A stretch of DNA of 64,000 nucleotides from Cymbomonas tetramitiformis (GCA_001247695.2 LGRX02024661.1:1-64000), one strand, 5' to 3'. Counted from the stretch's first letter, positions 18,431 through 27,759 are shown. Numbers and translations: made by a program. The notes: a model not told the origin generated them from the sequence alone.

Positions 18431-19138
18431 ATGCAGAAAAAAAAAACTCGACCGTTCATGAACAACGCCGTTAAGAGCGCCAAACTCTCCGTGGAGGCAC
18501 GGCACGACATGTCGCGACCTTTTGAACGCGAACTGGCGCACCCACCGACGCAAGCGCCGACGAAACTTATGATCGATGGGTGTCGAAGGTTCGACGTCGT
18601 CGATCTTATCAAAGATGCGGCGCGCCCTCTAATGTTTTTGAACGCCCGGCACAGGTGGAACGCGCAGGTGCTGCACTTAGAAGAGGTCGTAAAACAAGCG
18701 TGCAAGGATTACTTCGGTTTGCACCTCGACGACGCGACGCCGGCGACCCTGTATGACCTGTTCGCCGTTCGCCTGCCGATGGTGGAAACGCGGGAGTACG
18801 TATGTCTAAATCGAAAACCCGGAATGCATGGCGTCTCGCTCGTTGCGGGTAACCTGCGACCGCTTAAGTTCGTCGAGGGCGCGACGGGGATGCTTTTGGA
18901 CGACGACTTGCTGATACGCGAGTGTGACGCGACGCGCCCCGCTTTTTGCGTGCACCAGTTCACAGAATGCGGCGTTCGCGTCCGGCATTCTGGCGACGCT
19001 CATGTCGGAGGACAGCTGCGTTATGGAAGGAATTCGGTGGTGACCATCGAAACTGGCGCCGGCATATACGATTTGTGGCTCTTACAGCAGGGGGGCGTGA
19101 TGCGCCACCGTCGACCGCGTGGATTAGTGGAGCCTTAA
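18431..19138 (+). CDS. Hypothetical protein, 235 aa
   Basis: ATG 18431 follows the preceding stop by 9 nt. The start is Lys-rich (MQKKKTRP), then a mixed alpha/beta composition with a stretch around residues 75-150 typical of a globular domain. The stop codon TAA lies inside the palindrome GCCTTAAGGC. There is no signal peptide or hydrophobic segment. Not recognised. Close spacing suggests co-expression with the upstream gene. Confidence 0.7.
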   Translation: MQKKKTRPFMNNAVKSAKLSVEARHDMSRPFERELAHPPTQAPTKLMIDGCRRFDVVDLIKDAARPLMFLNARHRWNAQVLHLEEVVKQACKDYFGLHLDDATPATLYDLFAVRLPMVETREYVCLNRKPGMHGVSLVAGNLRPLKFVEGATGMLLDDDLLIRECDATRPAFCVHQFTECGVRVRHSGDAHVGGQLRYGRNSVVTIETGAGIYDLWLLQQGGVMRHRRPRGLVEP

Positions 19139-19217
19139 GGCGCCGGACCGTGTATATAGATGTGTGTATGATTAAATTTACGGGCGAGCAATCGCTGCAG
19201 CGACATGCACTTATCGG

Positions 19218-20255
19218 TTAGCCGTGCAGGAGCGTCAGATCGCACTCCCCTGTTCGGCTCATGTCGACGCATCGTTTCAACAGCGCGCGTAGACGCGGAT
19301 AATCAGCCACCTGCTGTGCGCAGCGGACGCTGTGGTTGTGCAAACAGTCGACCCGCAAATGCGGGCATCCGGTGTGGTTCCGCAGGTTTTCGTGACGTAG
19401 GTCCGTGTACAGGCCGTTTCGATGCGTGTACGAGCATGTCACCGTGTATAACATTTCGATGATCAAAATTGCGATGCTCCACACGACGTCGACGTCGGTG
19501 TATTCCGGTTCGTCGATAAGGGCGCGCGGTGACGGGAACGTGCACGGGTTGCTGTGCGCCACGGATATTGCGCAGATGCTGCCGACGTCGCCGAGCACCG
19601 CGGTGTCGTTCTTGGTTATGAGCACGTTGCTCATTTTCAGATCGGTGTGACAGTACTGTCGCGACATCAGCACGCTTAGGGCCGACAGCACGGAATACGC
19701 GTACCCCATTAATCTATCGTCCGTCCACGTTTGCGACGCGTCCTCCAGGAGCGTGCGCAGGTCACCAACGCAAAGCTCCGATACGCAAAAACACGAAAAC
19801 ATTTTCGCTGTTGGATGCCGGTGCACGAAGCGGTCGCCGTCGAGCGCGCGGCGAGGTACGGGCAGGCCCGCTTGGTCCTGCACGCTGAGGTGCAGGGGGC
19901 GCGAACGTAAAACTCCGGAGTCCGTGCCAAATTGGGCGCAGGTGTCTATGCACTCTCGTAACGCCGTGTCCCGATCCTCGGTGCGCACCCACTTGAGCGC
20001 CACCTGACTTCCACGTCCGTGGATGCGGTACACGACCCCGTACGCACCCTCCCCGATCACCTTGGGTGTCAGCTTGGATGTCGTTTGGTCGTACACGCGC
20101 GCGCCCAAACGTACGCGCATCACGCGCACCAGATCGCCGTCGGCATCGCTCTTCACTTCTATCGTCGCGGAACGATTCCGCAGACGGTACGCGCTTATCA
20201 GATCGTGCAAGCGGGTGCGCGCGAACCAGATGTGGCTCGTAATCATCGCGTACAT
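19218..20255 (-). CDS. Serine/threonine protein kinase
   Basis: The protein is 345 aa from ATG 20255, or 342 aa from ATG 20246, which sits better (about 33 nt) below the TTATAAAA element at 20271-20279. All core kinase motifs are visible: glycine loop GEGAYGVVY (68-76), VALKW with the catalytic Lys (88), HTDLKMSN (203-210) as HRDLKxxN, GDVG (222-225) for DFG, and an EYTDVDVVWSIAILIIEML segment matching the subdomain IX region. It is probably an active cytosolic or virion kinase. It is divergently arranged with the TBP gene and shares its short promoter region. Confidence 0.9.
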   Translation of the reverse strand: MYAMITSHIWFARTRLHDLISAYRLRNRSATIEVKSDADGDLVRVMRVRLGARVYDQTTSKLTPKVIGEGAYGVVYRIHGRGSQVALKWVRTEDRDTALRECIDTCAQFGTDSGVLRSRPLHLSVQDQAGLPVPRRALDGDRFVHRHPTAKMFSCFCVSELCVGDLRTLLEDASQTWTDDRLMGYAYSVLSALSVLMSRQYCHTDLKMSNVLITKNDTAVLGDVGSICAISVAHSNPCTFPSPRALIDEPEYTDVDVVWSIAILIIEMLYTVTCSYTHRNGLYTDLRHENLRNHTGCPHLRVDCLHNHSVRCAQQVADYPRLRALLKRCVDMSRTGECDLTLLHG

Positions 20256-20270
20256 GCCGGGTAGCGCGCG

Positions 20271-20279
20271 GTTTTATAA
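20271..20279 (-). promoter_or_regulatory. TATA box of the kinase gene
   Basis: TTATAAAA on the minus strand, 24 or 33 nt upstream of the two candidate ATGs. Confidence 0.5.
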
Positions 20280-20313
20280 TTTTACCGCTGACCGCCGTCG
20301 CCGGCACGAAATC

Positions 20314-20321
20314 TATATATA
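20314..20321 (+). promoter_or_regulatory. TATA box of the TBP gene
   Basis: TATATATA begins 45 nt before the TBP ATG. If the TBP acts on this class of box, the gene could be autoregulated. Confidence 0.6.
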
Positions 20322-20358
20322 CCCGCACCCGCGTCCGCCCCCTATCACGCGTACCGAA

Positions 20359-20985
20359 ATGCGCATCGTCAACGTGGTGATGACGGCCGCGTTCAACATG
20401 GAGATCGATCTTATACGATTCGCGCGGATGACCGGCGCGGATTTTCGACCGACGGTATTCGCCGCGGCCTCGCTGCGTATCAGTAACCCGCGTTGCACTT
20501 TGCTCCTGTTCAAAACCGGAAAGTGCGTATGCATAGGCGCGACCTGCGTGCACGACGCGCAGTATGGCCTCAACTTCTGTCTCCGCGTATTGCTCTATCT
20601 GCACGACAGCGTGCACATACTTCACACCGCTGTTCAAAATATCGTGACGCACGACGATCTTCACGATTACATCGACATTGACAAATTCGCAAAGGATAAC
20701 GCCATCAGCGCGCAGTACAATCCCGAACTGTTTCCCGGTTTGCGTGTTTCGCTGAGCTGCGACAACAACACGCGCGCGACCGTTTTCTACCAAGGCAACG
20801 TCATCATCACCGGTTGTCGCACGACGCAGACCGTCGCGACGGCGTGGCAAGAGATAAAGGCACGTCTTGAGCCCTACCGCGTCGAGCGCCACGCGCACAC
20901 CAGCAACACGCTGACGCACGCCAACAACGCCGTACGTCGGCAGATAGATCGCATCACGTACGAAGACGGGGAGGTGTCCACATAG
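20359..20985 (+). CDS. TATA-box-binding protein (TBP) homologue
   Basis: The protein is 208 aa from ATG 20359. It has the pseudo-symmetric two-repeat saddle. Repeat 1 starts MRIVNVVMTAAF (cf. IVNMVGTF), with FRPTVFAAASLRISNPRCTLLLF and GKCVCIGA. Repeat 2 starts QNIVTHDDL, with YNPELFPGLRVSL, TRATVFYQGNVIITGCRTT. Repeat 2 is the better conserved, notably YNPELFPGL. The family binds TATA boxes and recruits RNA polymerase. Here the many TATAAATA/TATATATA elements about 40 nt before genes are its likely targets. The C-terminal 35 residues beyond the saddle are a basic tail. Confidence 0.88.
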   Translation: MRIVNVVMTAAFNMEIDLIRFARMTGADFRPTVFAAASLRISNPRCTLLLFKTGKCVCIGATCVHDAQYGLNFCLRVLLYLHDSVHILHTAVQNIVTHDDLHDYIDIDKFAKDNAISAQYNPELFPGLRVSLSCDNNTRATVFYQGNVIITGCRTTQTVATAWQEIKARLEPYRVERHAHTSNTLTHANNAVRRQIDRITYEDGEVST

Positions 20986-20998
20986 GCGTGTCCCGCAG

Positions 20999-21006
20999 TA
21001 TAAATA
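20999..21006 (+). promoter_or_regulatory. TATA box (TATAAATA)
   Basis: Begins 44 nt before the ATG at 21043, and only 14 nt after the TBP stop. Confidence 0.65.
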
Positions 21007-21042
21007 ACAGCGGGCGCGTATCGGAACACGTGACCCACCGCG

Positions 21043-22569
21043 ATGTCGTTCCACCTGTCAACAGATAACCCACCCGCCGACGACGCAAACGCCGCAGAAG
21101 GATCCGGAATACCGATTGCGTATCCTATTGCCCACGAATATGACACCCCCGGCAACAACGATTTTTTTTATGACGCAATTGATACTGATAAAGAAGCTGC
21201 CGGACTAGCTTTCGAACAAATTTGTGTATCACGCTTTTCATACCTCACTCAAGATTTCAAGGATAATTTCTATGTATTAACATTTCAGAAATTCTGTGAG
21301 GCGTATAAAATTGAAATATCGGACATTCCCGAAAGGCTCAAGACCGTGTCCCGCCTATTTAGATACTCGAACACAATAACTGACGAAACTGCTGAAGGCG
21401 CAGTTATCACCCTGCACACGTCGCCTGTAGGTATCGTTTCGATCGGTAAAATAGACGATCGACTAGAGAAACTGGAAAAAGCTGTAAAACTGACAATAGA
21501 CTCGCCGGAATGCGTAACAGTCGAGAAAGAAATTACCAATTTCCTCACCTTTATATACAACGGCGAAAATGACACTCCGTCCAGAGAACAGTGGTTCTCG
21601 CAATCGCATGATTATTACGTTGAGCGTTATGGGTACCTCTGTAGTGCGCTTGATACGATCCAGGAAACGCAAAAATCGATCGGATCATACGCGTGCGCGA
21701 ATTTCATACTGGCCAGCATTGAGGCGTACCCAACCACGTCAAACGACCAAACCGAAATATTCGCACGATGCTGGTTGAAGTTAATGTTCGCGGACGACAA
21801 AAGTGAATACCTAATCGACGTTGTTTACGCACTTTTGAGTGCGCATCGTCAGATCACGCACAAGTTTATGGACGAGCTTCACTCTGTCTACAGCACCGTT
21901 GTTAAAACACACCGTGGCCTGCGCGACGAATTTGCGGCAGCGTGCAAGGAGATGTTCGTCGAGCATGTAAAAACACATGAAAACGAATGGCACTCTTCGC
22001 TTATCGATGAGCTTAACATTCTTGATATTCAATTGTCCACCACGACGCAGGAAAACGCCACCACAAATACGAATGCGACTCCGCGCGATGAGTCGCACGG
22101 TATGCTCCTGCGTGTACGCGAATGGCTTGACAACGTGGCGTCCAAGCAGGACTGCGCGCCTCAAATGGCTTTGGGTGTTGCGCGGACTAACGCCGCTTAC
22201 GCCTTTAAAAATTTAATCGAGCGTCACGACAACGCGATCAAGTCTTACAACCTCATCGCGGGACCTGCCCAGTTGCAGCGAATCCGAGACTGCGATGGAA
22301 TCAACCTGCCGGAAGGGCTATATTTTGAGGCCACGCAGGTCATCGATCTTGATCGACGTGCGCGCATCTTGCACAAAATGCTCGTCGATCGACCATCCGG
22401 ATTCGCGACGACCGAGTACAGCGACCCACTGCCGGCGTGGATGAGCAATGCCCGGTCGGATGACGAAGCGGAGGTGTGCGGGTATTTGGCGGTACTTCAA
22501 GGTGGCGTTCAACACGTGTATAAAATCCCGAACGCGCAGCTGTTTACTCTCGGCGTTCTGCCCAAATAA
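21043..22569 (+). CDS. Hypothetical protein, 508 aa
   Basis: Complete frame from ATG 21043 behind a perfect TATAAATA. The first 40 residues are acidic and low in complexity. The remainder is predicted helical and mixed in charge, with no membrane segment. A Thr/Asn-rich linker near residues 340-355 separates two parts. The 5' half is more AT-rich than the 3' half. The stop codon lies in the loop of a hairpin at 22556-22577. Family not recognised. Confidence 0.75.
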   Translation: MSFHLSTDNPPADDANAAEGSGIPIAYPIAHEYDTPGNNDFFYDAIDTDKEAAGLAFEQICVSRFSYLTQDFKDNFYVLTFQKFCEAYKIEISDIPERLKTVSRLFRYSNTITDETAEGAVITLHTSPVGIVSIGKIDDRLEKLEKAVKLTIDSPECVTVEKEITNFLTFIYNGENDTPSREQWFSQSHDYYVERYGYLCSALDTIQETQKSIGSYACANFILASIEAYPTTSNDQTEIFARCWLKLMFADDKSEYLIDVVYALLSAHRQITHKFMDELHSVYSTVVKTHRGLRDEFAAACKEMFVEHVKTHENEWHSSLIDELNILDIQLSTTTQENATTNTNATPRDESHGMLLRVREWLDNVASKQDCAPQMALGVARTNAAYAFKNLIERHDNAIKSYNLIAGPAQLQRIRDCDGINLPEGLYFEATQVIDLDRRARILHKMLVDRPSGFATTEYSDPLPAWMSNARSDDEAEVCGYLAVLQGGVQHVYKIPNAQLFTLGVLPK

Positions 22570-22577
22570 GGGCAGAG
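22556..22577 (+). terminator. Hairpin enclosing the stop codon
   Basis: TTCTGCCC and GGGCAGAG pair (eight pairs, the last T-G) around an AAATAA loop that contains the TAA stop at 22567-22569. A hairpin at the very 3' end of a coding region recalls 3'-end processing signals of some giant viruses. Confidence 0.45.
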
Positions 22578-22620
22578 GCGAGCGATCGCGAGCATACGGC
22601 AGAGTGTGCACCTTCGTGAA

Positions 22621-22628
22621 TATAAATA
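22621..22628 (+). promoter_or_regulatory. TATA box (TATAAATA)
   Basis: Begins 66 nt before the ATG at 22687, somewhat longer than usual. No nearer in-frame ATG exists. Confidence 0.55.
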
Positions 22629-22686
22629 CCCCGTGTCGCTTTTAAACGTACGCGGGGCGACCGGGCAAACTTTTGAACGTGGCGCG

Positions 22687-24465
22687 ATGTCGGTGACGTG
22701 TATGCCTACGGCTCCTTACGATACAAACGATAGCAGTGTTTGTTCCATCTGTCTTGATCCATTATTCACCGCCGCCAACCCGGAGGAGGTTTACGTGATG
22801 CCATACTGCTCGCACATGTTCCATAAGAGATGCATACGGACTCTTGTAAATACTAATGGATTTGAAAATAGGATGATGGTCCCCTGTCCGTATTGCCGGC
22901 GCGTACAAGACACACACGTTGTGGTGCACGACGTGTCCGATTTTGCTGCATGCAACTTTTCGGATTTAAACGACCGCGCTTTCATGAAGAAATTGACAGA
23001 AGCAAATAGTTTGCACCCTGGCATGCTGCAGCAGGCGTACGAAAAAGCGGTGGACACCTCGCAATTTACGTGTTTGGACGTACATAATCATCGTATACAT
23101 CTCGGGGCGGCAGGTCTACTGAGAAAAGCATACGGAAAAGCAATGAGTGCGCACTTGACCTTTGCCATTGTAAAGGCGTGCTTCATAAGCATGCACGGCT
23201 CCGGCGTGCTGCAGCAGGCGTACGAAAAAGTGTTAGCCTCCTCGCAATTCACGTGCTTGGACGTACATGAACATTCTGTACATCTCCGGGCGGCAGGTCT
23301 ACTGAAAAAAGCATACGAAGAAGCAATGCGTGCGGACTTGACCTTCGCCGTTGTAAAGGCGTGCTTCACGAGCATGCACCACTCCGGCGTGCTGCAGCAG
23401 GCGTACGAAAAAGTGGTAGCCTCCTCGCAATTCACATGGTTGGACGCACATGAACATCATGTAGAGCTCGAGCAAGCAGGTCTACTGAAAAAAGCGTACG
23501 AAAAAGCAATGCGTGCGGACTTGACCTTTGACATGATAAGGGAGTGCTGGCACGCCATGTGGGAACTTGGCGTGTTGGAAGAGGCGTACAAAAAAGTGGT
23601 AGCCTCCTCAGATTACACATGCTTGGACGTACATGAACACGAGTCAGAACTACGGAAGCGCGCCCTACTGCATACAGCGTACGACAAAGCAACACGTGGG
23701 TATATCCTTTTTGCACACCTCGAGCCGGGTACTATCGTGGATTTGCGGAGGCTTGGGTTATTGCAGCAAGCGTACAACACTGTCGCGCACAAATCGGAAT
23801 TCACATTTTGCAAAATGCGTGAGCATGTCGATTTGCTGACGAAATTCGATCTGCTAGCTACAGCGTGTGAAAGAATCACGGAAGTTGGGTACTCTCTTCG
23901 TCAGATCGGTGAGTTTCGAAACGTGCTGTTAGACCATTCTCTCCTGCGGCGAGCATATGAAGAAGCTTTCAGTTTTGAGCTTACCGCGGAAGAAGTCGAA
24001 CTCATACCAGCGCTCAAGGAGGAATTAAGCCGGTTCGATCTATTGCAAATAGCATTAGAGCGCGCGTTCTACCAGGAAGATATACCTATGAGTAGCTCTA
24101 CCGCTCGTTATCTTATCAACAACATGGGGCTGGCACTACAAGAATTGTCATTTATGGAACCTGCGTATGAAACTTGGGTCGCGAACATCGAACCGGAGGA
24201 CGTATTTGTGTACCGGGAAGACTTAAAAACGCGTAACCTGTTGAAGGATGCGCTTATAAGCGTGTTTTCGTGGGAACACATCACGTTCGATGCAGTGGCA
24301 GAGCTCAGTGATTTACTTGGTGAATGTGACGAGAGCACGCGAATTGAATGTGCAGCCTTATTCGCAAAATCCACCCTTTATGAGTCATACAAGAACAGTA
24401 CGGAATTAATACAAGCGTACTGCTATGAGTACGGTGAAAACGCCTTTCCGCTTCCCTTGCCGTAA
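22687..24465 (+). CDS. RING-finger protein with about 14 novel helical repeats
   Basis: The protein is 592 aa. Residues about 19-72 are a RING-H2 finger (CSICLDPLF, YCSHMFHKRCI, CPYC), the hallmark of ubiquitin E3 ligases. The remaining 500 residues are consecutive units of 29-33 residues beginning [GA]LLxxAYEKx and continuing [FL]TFxxV...L. About nine units are well conserved and five diverged, and units alternate between two types (QQAYEKV.ASSQFT and KKAYEKAMRADLTF), so the ancestral unit was probably a pair. They look like an alpha-solenoid, which would bind the substrate. I know no named family with this repeat. The virus may use it to redirect host ubiquitination. Confidence 0.8.
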   Translation: MSVTCMPTAPYDTNDSSVCSICLDPLFTAANPEEVYVMPYCSHMFHKRCIRTLVNTNGFENRMMVPCPYCRRVQDTHVVVHDVSDFAACNFSDLNDRAFMKKLTEANSLHPGMLQQAYEKAVDTSQFTCLDVHNHRIHLGAAGLLRKAYGKAMSAHLTFAIVKACFISMHGSGVLQQAYEKVLASSQFTCLDVHEHSVHLRAAGLLKKAYEEAMRADLTFAVVKACFTSMHHSGVLQQAYEKVVASSQFTWLDAHEHHVELEQAGLLKKAYEKAMRADLTFDMIRECWHAMWELGVLEEAYKKVVASSDYTCLDVHEHESELRKRALLHTAYDKATRGYILFAHLEPGTIVDLRRLGLLQQAYNTVAHKSEFTFCKMREHVDLLTKFDLLATACERITEVGYSLRQIGEFRNVLLDHSLLRRAYEEAFSFELTAEEVELIPALKEELSRFDLLQIALERAFYQEDIPMSSSTARYLINNMGLALQELSFMEPAYETWVANIEPEDVFVYREDLKTRNLLKDALISVFSWEHITFDAVAELSDLLGECDESTRIECAALFAKSTLYESYKNSTELIQAYCYEYGENAFPLPLP

Positions 24466-24706
24466 CATGAGGTGTCCTTACAGCCGCAACATCCGTCCCA
24501 GAGTTGGACCGGGGAACTTGGTTGGTGGGCCTTGCAACGCCAAAAAAAATTGGACACCCAATACCTCCAATACCTTTTCAGTATACAAGGCCCAACTCTA
24601 TTACTTCGAAGTATACGACTGTGTACGACGGAGAGGTGGACCCGTGGTATTTTATTTCTTTGTGAAGTGCGACAGTAATTATTTTTTGCATTTTTGCAAA
24701 GATCAC

Positions 24707-24714
24707 TATAAATA
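24707..24714 (+). promoter_or_regulatory. TATA box (TATAAATA)
   Basis: Begins 38 nt before the ATG at 24745. The rest of the 24466-24744 spacer holds nothing recognisable. Confidence 0.65.
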
Positions 24715-24744
24715 CAGCTATGGTACACACGTGCGTGGCACGAC

Positions 24745-25131
24745 ATGACCAGCACCAGCGCGAGTCTAGCATTTCGCGTGTACACCTCGTCCGGCGGCAA
24801 CGTCTCGTTCGCAATGCGGAACGCCCGAATACTAATCGAGTCCCGCGATTTTGTCGTAGAGAACACGCGCTCGGAGGTGGTAAAATGCGCGGGACGTATA
24901 CTGCCAACGCGCAATCCGGCATTCGAGACCGACCCGATGGTGTACCTGGTGCACCGAATAGTGCATGATGCCGAATGGGACCCGGTAAATAAACCTGAAA
25001 GTATGACACTGCTCTACCCGTGCGGGTCCGACACGGGACCGTTATGGATCGACAAGCGATGGTGCGATCTTTCCGAAACGTTGAGTACGTGCACCATCGT
25101 CGTATCGAAAAAATTGTACGGGACGGACTAG
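24745..25131 (+). CDS. Hypothetical protein, 128 aa
   Basis: Complete frame behind a well-placed TATAAATA. The composition is beta-rich with alternating hydrophobic residues, Cys at about 51, 93, 107 and 116, and Trp at 78, 101 and 106, suggesting a small compact domain. No signal peptide or membrane segment. It is convergent with the next gene, with only 2 nt between the two stops. Not recognised. Confidence 0.65.
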   Translation: MTSTSASLAFRVYTSSGGNVSFAMRNARILIESRDFVVENTRSEVVKCAGRILPTRNPAFETDPMVYLVHRIVHDAEWDPVNKPESMTLLYPCGSDTGPLWIDKRWCDLSETLSTCTIVVSKKLYGTD

Positions 25132-25133
25132 CG

Positions 25134-25634
25134 CTACACCGTGAAACCAAATTCCACGATGTCGAGTCTGAATCGCATGAGTCCGTACTCCTCCCTGTAC
25201 ATAAACGCCTCGTAGGGCATGCACCGATTCACCTCCTTGGTGTGATAAGCCAGCAACGCTTCCGACCATCGATAGCGCACCGAGCCGCGGTCTCGCCAGT
25301 GCTGCATCATGCAATCGTGCAGCCCTTGCATGCGGTTTTGTTTCAACTTCGTGTACCCAAGCGCCTTAAAGGTGACCTCCATCTTTAGAGCCGGTTTCAG
25401 GGATGCCCACATCCCCTTCCAATCGAGTTTCGGGTATCTCGTATACGGATTCCGCGTCAAATACGCCATGAAGACGTCCTTCTGAGTCCAGGTCACGCCG
25501 CCGCCGGACGCGTGTTTTATAAGCTTGCGGTGAAAATTATCGATCGTGACGTATTTCGTATCGTTGAAAATACCTGACATGGCGCGTCGCATTTCCTGAA
25601 TGCAGCGATGGCGTGCCAATACGCGCTGGTTCAT
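25134..25634 (-). CDS. Hypothetical basic protein, 166 aa
   Basis: The frame is open up to 25886, but the upstream part overlaps another coding frame. ATG 25634 is preferred, with an AATATAC element about 55 nt upstream. The protein is basic and aromatic-rich (many Tyr, Trp, Met), e.g. KLDWKGMWASLKPAL and RYRWSEALLAYH, and could bind nucleic acid. No domain recognised. Confidence 0.55.
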   Translation of the reverse strand: MNQRVLARHRCIQEMRRAMSGIFNDTKYVTIDNFHRKLIKHASGGGVTWTQKDVFMAYLTRNPYTRYPKLDWKGMWASLKPALKMEVTFKALGYTKLKQNRMQGLHDCMMQHWRDRGSVRYRWSEALLAYHTKEVNRCMPYEAFMYREEYGLMRFRLDIVEFGFTV

Positions 25635-25776
25635 GGTGATCGCCTCTATTCCGCAAACAGTAACGGGTGGCAGCGATTCCAGAGCGGTGTATATTTTGTT
25701 TATGCTGTCGTTATGTGTACATAGGCAAAACAACTCGTACGAAATTCGTAGGGACAGCCTTTGCGATCTTCGACCT

Positions 25777-26340
25777 TTACAGCCTTTGTAATTTCGCCAG
25801 TTCTGCTTCCGCCCGTACTTCCACCAGTGCTTTATCCTGTAAAAAATTAAGCTGTACAACGTATTCATCGAATTTGTCAGGCTCATTCAGTTTGGTCGCT
25901 ACCTCGTGGATCTGACTTGTAATAGATGCGTGCTCGCTTGCAACTTTTTGCAAAAGTGCATGCCAACCGTATGCTTGCCAACCAGGATAGTATGTTTCGT
26001 ATATTTTAGTTGCAGAATCGTTCATACTTTTGATAACGCTAGATAAAATCGACTCCACTAGTTTAGAAAACCCAGCTTTCTCATCGTCTGCAAGCTCGTC
26101 GACAAATTCGATCACATAATCGCACACGATTTTTAGATCTTTAAAATCATAAGTTATATCAACGACCTCTGAGACAGACACCAAAAATTGTTTGAGGTAT
26201 TCAGCGTTCTCATCCGTCATCTCCGGCACGATGGACCAATGGAATTGAGGAACCAATGGAAATACATTTGCTATCGCTGAAAAATTGACGTGGCCAGTGC
26301 ACTTCCTGCATTTGCCGAATACGTCGAGCTCTCTGATCAT
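25777..26340 (-). CDS. Hypothetical protein, probably frameshifted at its N-terminus
   Basis: From ATG 26340 the frame gives 187 aa: a CRKC pair near the start, then an acidic, helical region. Cysteines continue upstream of the ATG in frame (CPGN...C). Still further upstream (26355-26575) a different frame on the same strand continues a Cys/His-rich pattern (CRKHPGCEYRRAC). A zinc-binding N-terminus therefore appears split by a frameshift around 26370-26420, and neither piece has a promoter-linked ATG. It may be a recent pseudogene or contain a base error. Confidence 0.45.
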   Translation of the reverse strand: MIRELDVFGKCRKCTGHVNFSAIANVFPLVPQFHWSIVPEMTDENAEYLKQFLVSVSEVVDITYDFKDLKIVCDYVIEFVDELADDEKAGFSKLVESILSSVIKSMNDSATKIYETYYPGWQAYGWHALLQKVASEHASITSQIHEVATKLNEPDKFDEYVVQLNFLQDKALVEVRAEAELAKLQRL

Positions 26341-26575
26341 GTCTTGGCATTTTGTCAAACGGCGGTTGCCAGGACAATGCAGGTGCGCGCCTTTGACGAC
26401 ACCGGGTGCCACCACGCTTGACCGTTCGCGACGCTTTCAACGAATGTGGGCCCTAACTGGTAGCGCAGCGGGCACGCGCGGTCCAGCAGCTCTCTGTCGT
26501 CGACGCACGCGCGTCGGTACTCACAGCCGGGGTGCTTGCGGCAGAAGGCACGTCCGTCGTAACCTGATCTAAGGT

Positions 26576-26720
26576 GGGCCAAGCCGAGCTAAGTTACAGC
26601 GAGCAGGGCTGCGGCGAGGTGACGTGGGGTGAGCCAAACTGAGATTCGATAAGCTGAGCCTAGCTGAATTACGGTAAGTCGAGTTACCCGAGGTGAGCTG
26701 AGGTGAGGCGTGCCTAGCTA
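26576..26720. repeat. Degenerate GAGCTGAG-type short repeats
   Basis: A run of imperfect 8-10-bp units around GAGCTGAG/AAGCTGAG/CGAGCTAAG. It marks the change from virus-type genes to the AT-rich spacer. Confidence 0.5.
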
Positions 26721-26879
26721 GGCCTATGCTTGCGTCTATATACTGCTGTCTGCGCCCATGTCCGCGCCTGTGGCTATGCACATGCCCATGCCTATATCTA
26801 TGTCACGCACTCACGCACAAGGCATACAGGGTGGGTACCGGTGACCGGTTACGGGAATAACCTTGTGACTCAAAAGCTC

Positions 26880-27400
26880 AAATCACATAACAGGAAACCC
26901 TATTGTTTTCGGTGTGTATATCACCACGAGAAATGGGTATCAGATATTGGGCAAACAATATATCGTTGTGTGCGTCTGTCAAACACCTATTTGTGGTTTT
27001 TCTTTCATTGAAAACGGCCAGCTATTTCGTAAGCTATTCACGTATCAAGCACCCCTATTATTTTCGGTTATCTTCATATACAATAGAAACTGATATCAGT
27101 TTCGACGTTATATTTCGCTTCACTTCCGACAAACAACATATCACCATGTTAGTCTGTGAAAGACCTATTTGGAACACCAACTGTTATTTGAGTTGATTAG
27201 ATATGTAAAAAGTTTTCAACGTATCAAGAAACCCTGTTATCTTCGGTCAGCTCAATACGCAAAAAAAATTGATACCAGTGTTTGTTTTCGTTTATGAAAT
27301 ACCTACAAGTACGCAAAGTTCGAGCCAAAAAGACCTGGTGATTTAAGGGTCAATCAAATATCAATAAACCCTCTTTTTGGATGTATGTTAGGTGTCAACA
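26880..27400. repeat. Degenerate tandem array, unit about 170 bp
   Basis: Four units share the phrase AAACCCTnTTnTnTTCGG (about 26893, 27049, 27224, 27362), usually preceded by a CGTATCAAG-like stretch. They are AT-rich and non-coding, resembling a decayed satellite or a boundary element. Confidence 0.55.
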
Positions 27401-27759
27401 TGGTGAGGTATATACGAGTCAGTAAGTTGCTAATTGCGTGCGTATTCACTTTTATAATAAGTTAAGATAAGTTCAGAATTTTTTGGTAGGCAACAACACA
27501 CTATTGGGACAAAGTATGCAAGTTGGGATCATGGAAGCCTCGGTCGAGCAAGGCATGCAAGGCTGCAAAATAAAAAAAACATCACTGAATACTTATAACA
27601 AAAAAGAGCAACTCAGCTTCAAGTTTGGAGTTTGCAAACAGTCTGGAGCAAGCTATTCAGTGGTGAACCTGGGGATCCTATACAGTTTGCGTCGTGAGTT
27701 ATTTGACAGGAGGCGGATGAGAGAGCACGCTGCCTGCAACAAACTATATCTCCTAAGTA
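27401..27759. other. Non-coding spacer
   Basis: I see no gene on either strand. This would include the 3' untranslated region of the spliced gene to its right. Confidence 0.4.

Noticed and set aside
20023..20358. Upstream extension of the TBP frame
   Set aside because: It overlaps the kinase gene and its promoter; the TATA box lies inside the extension and TBP similarity begins at ATG 20359.
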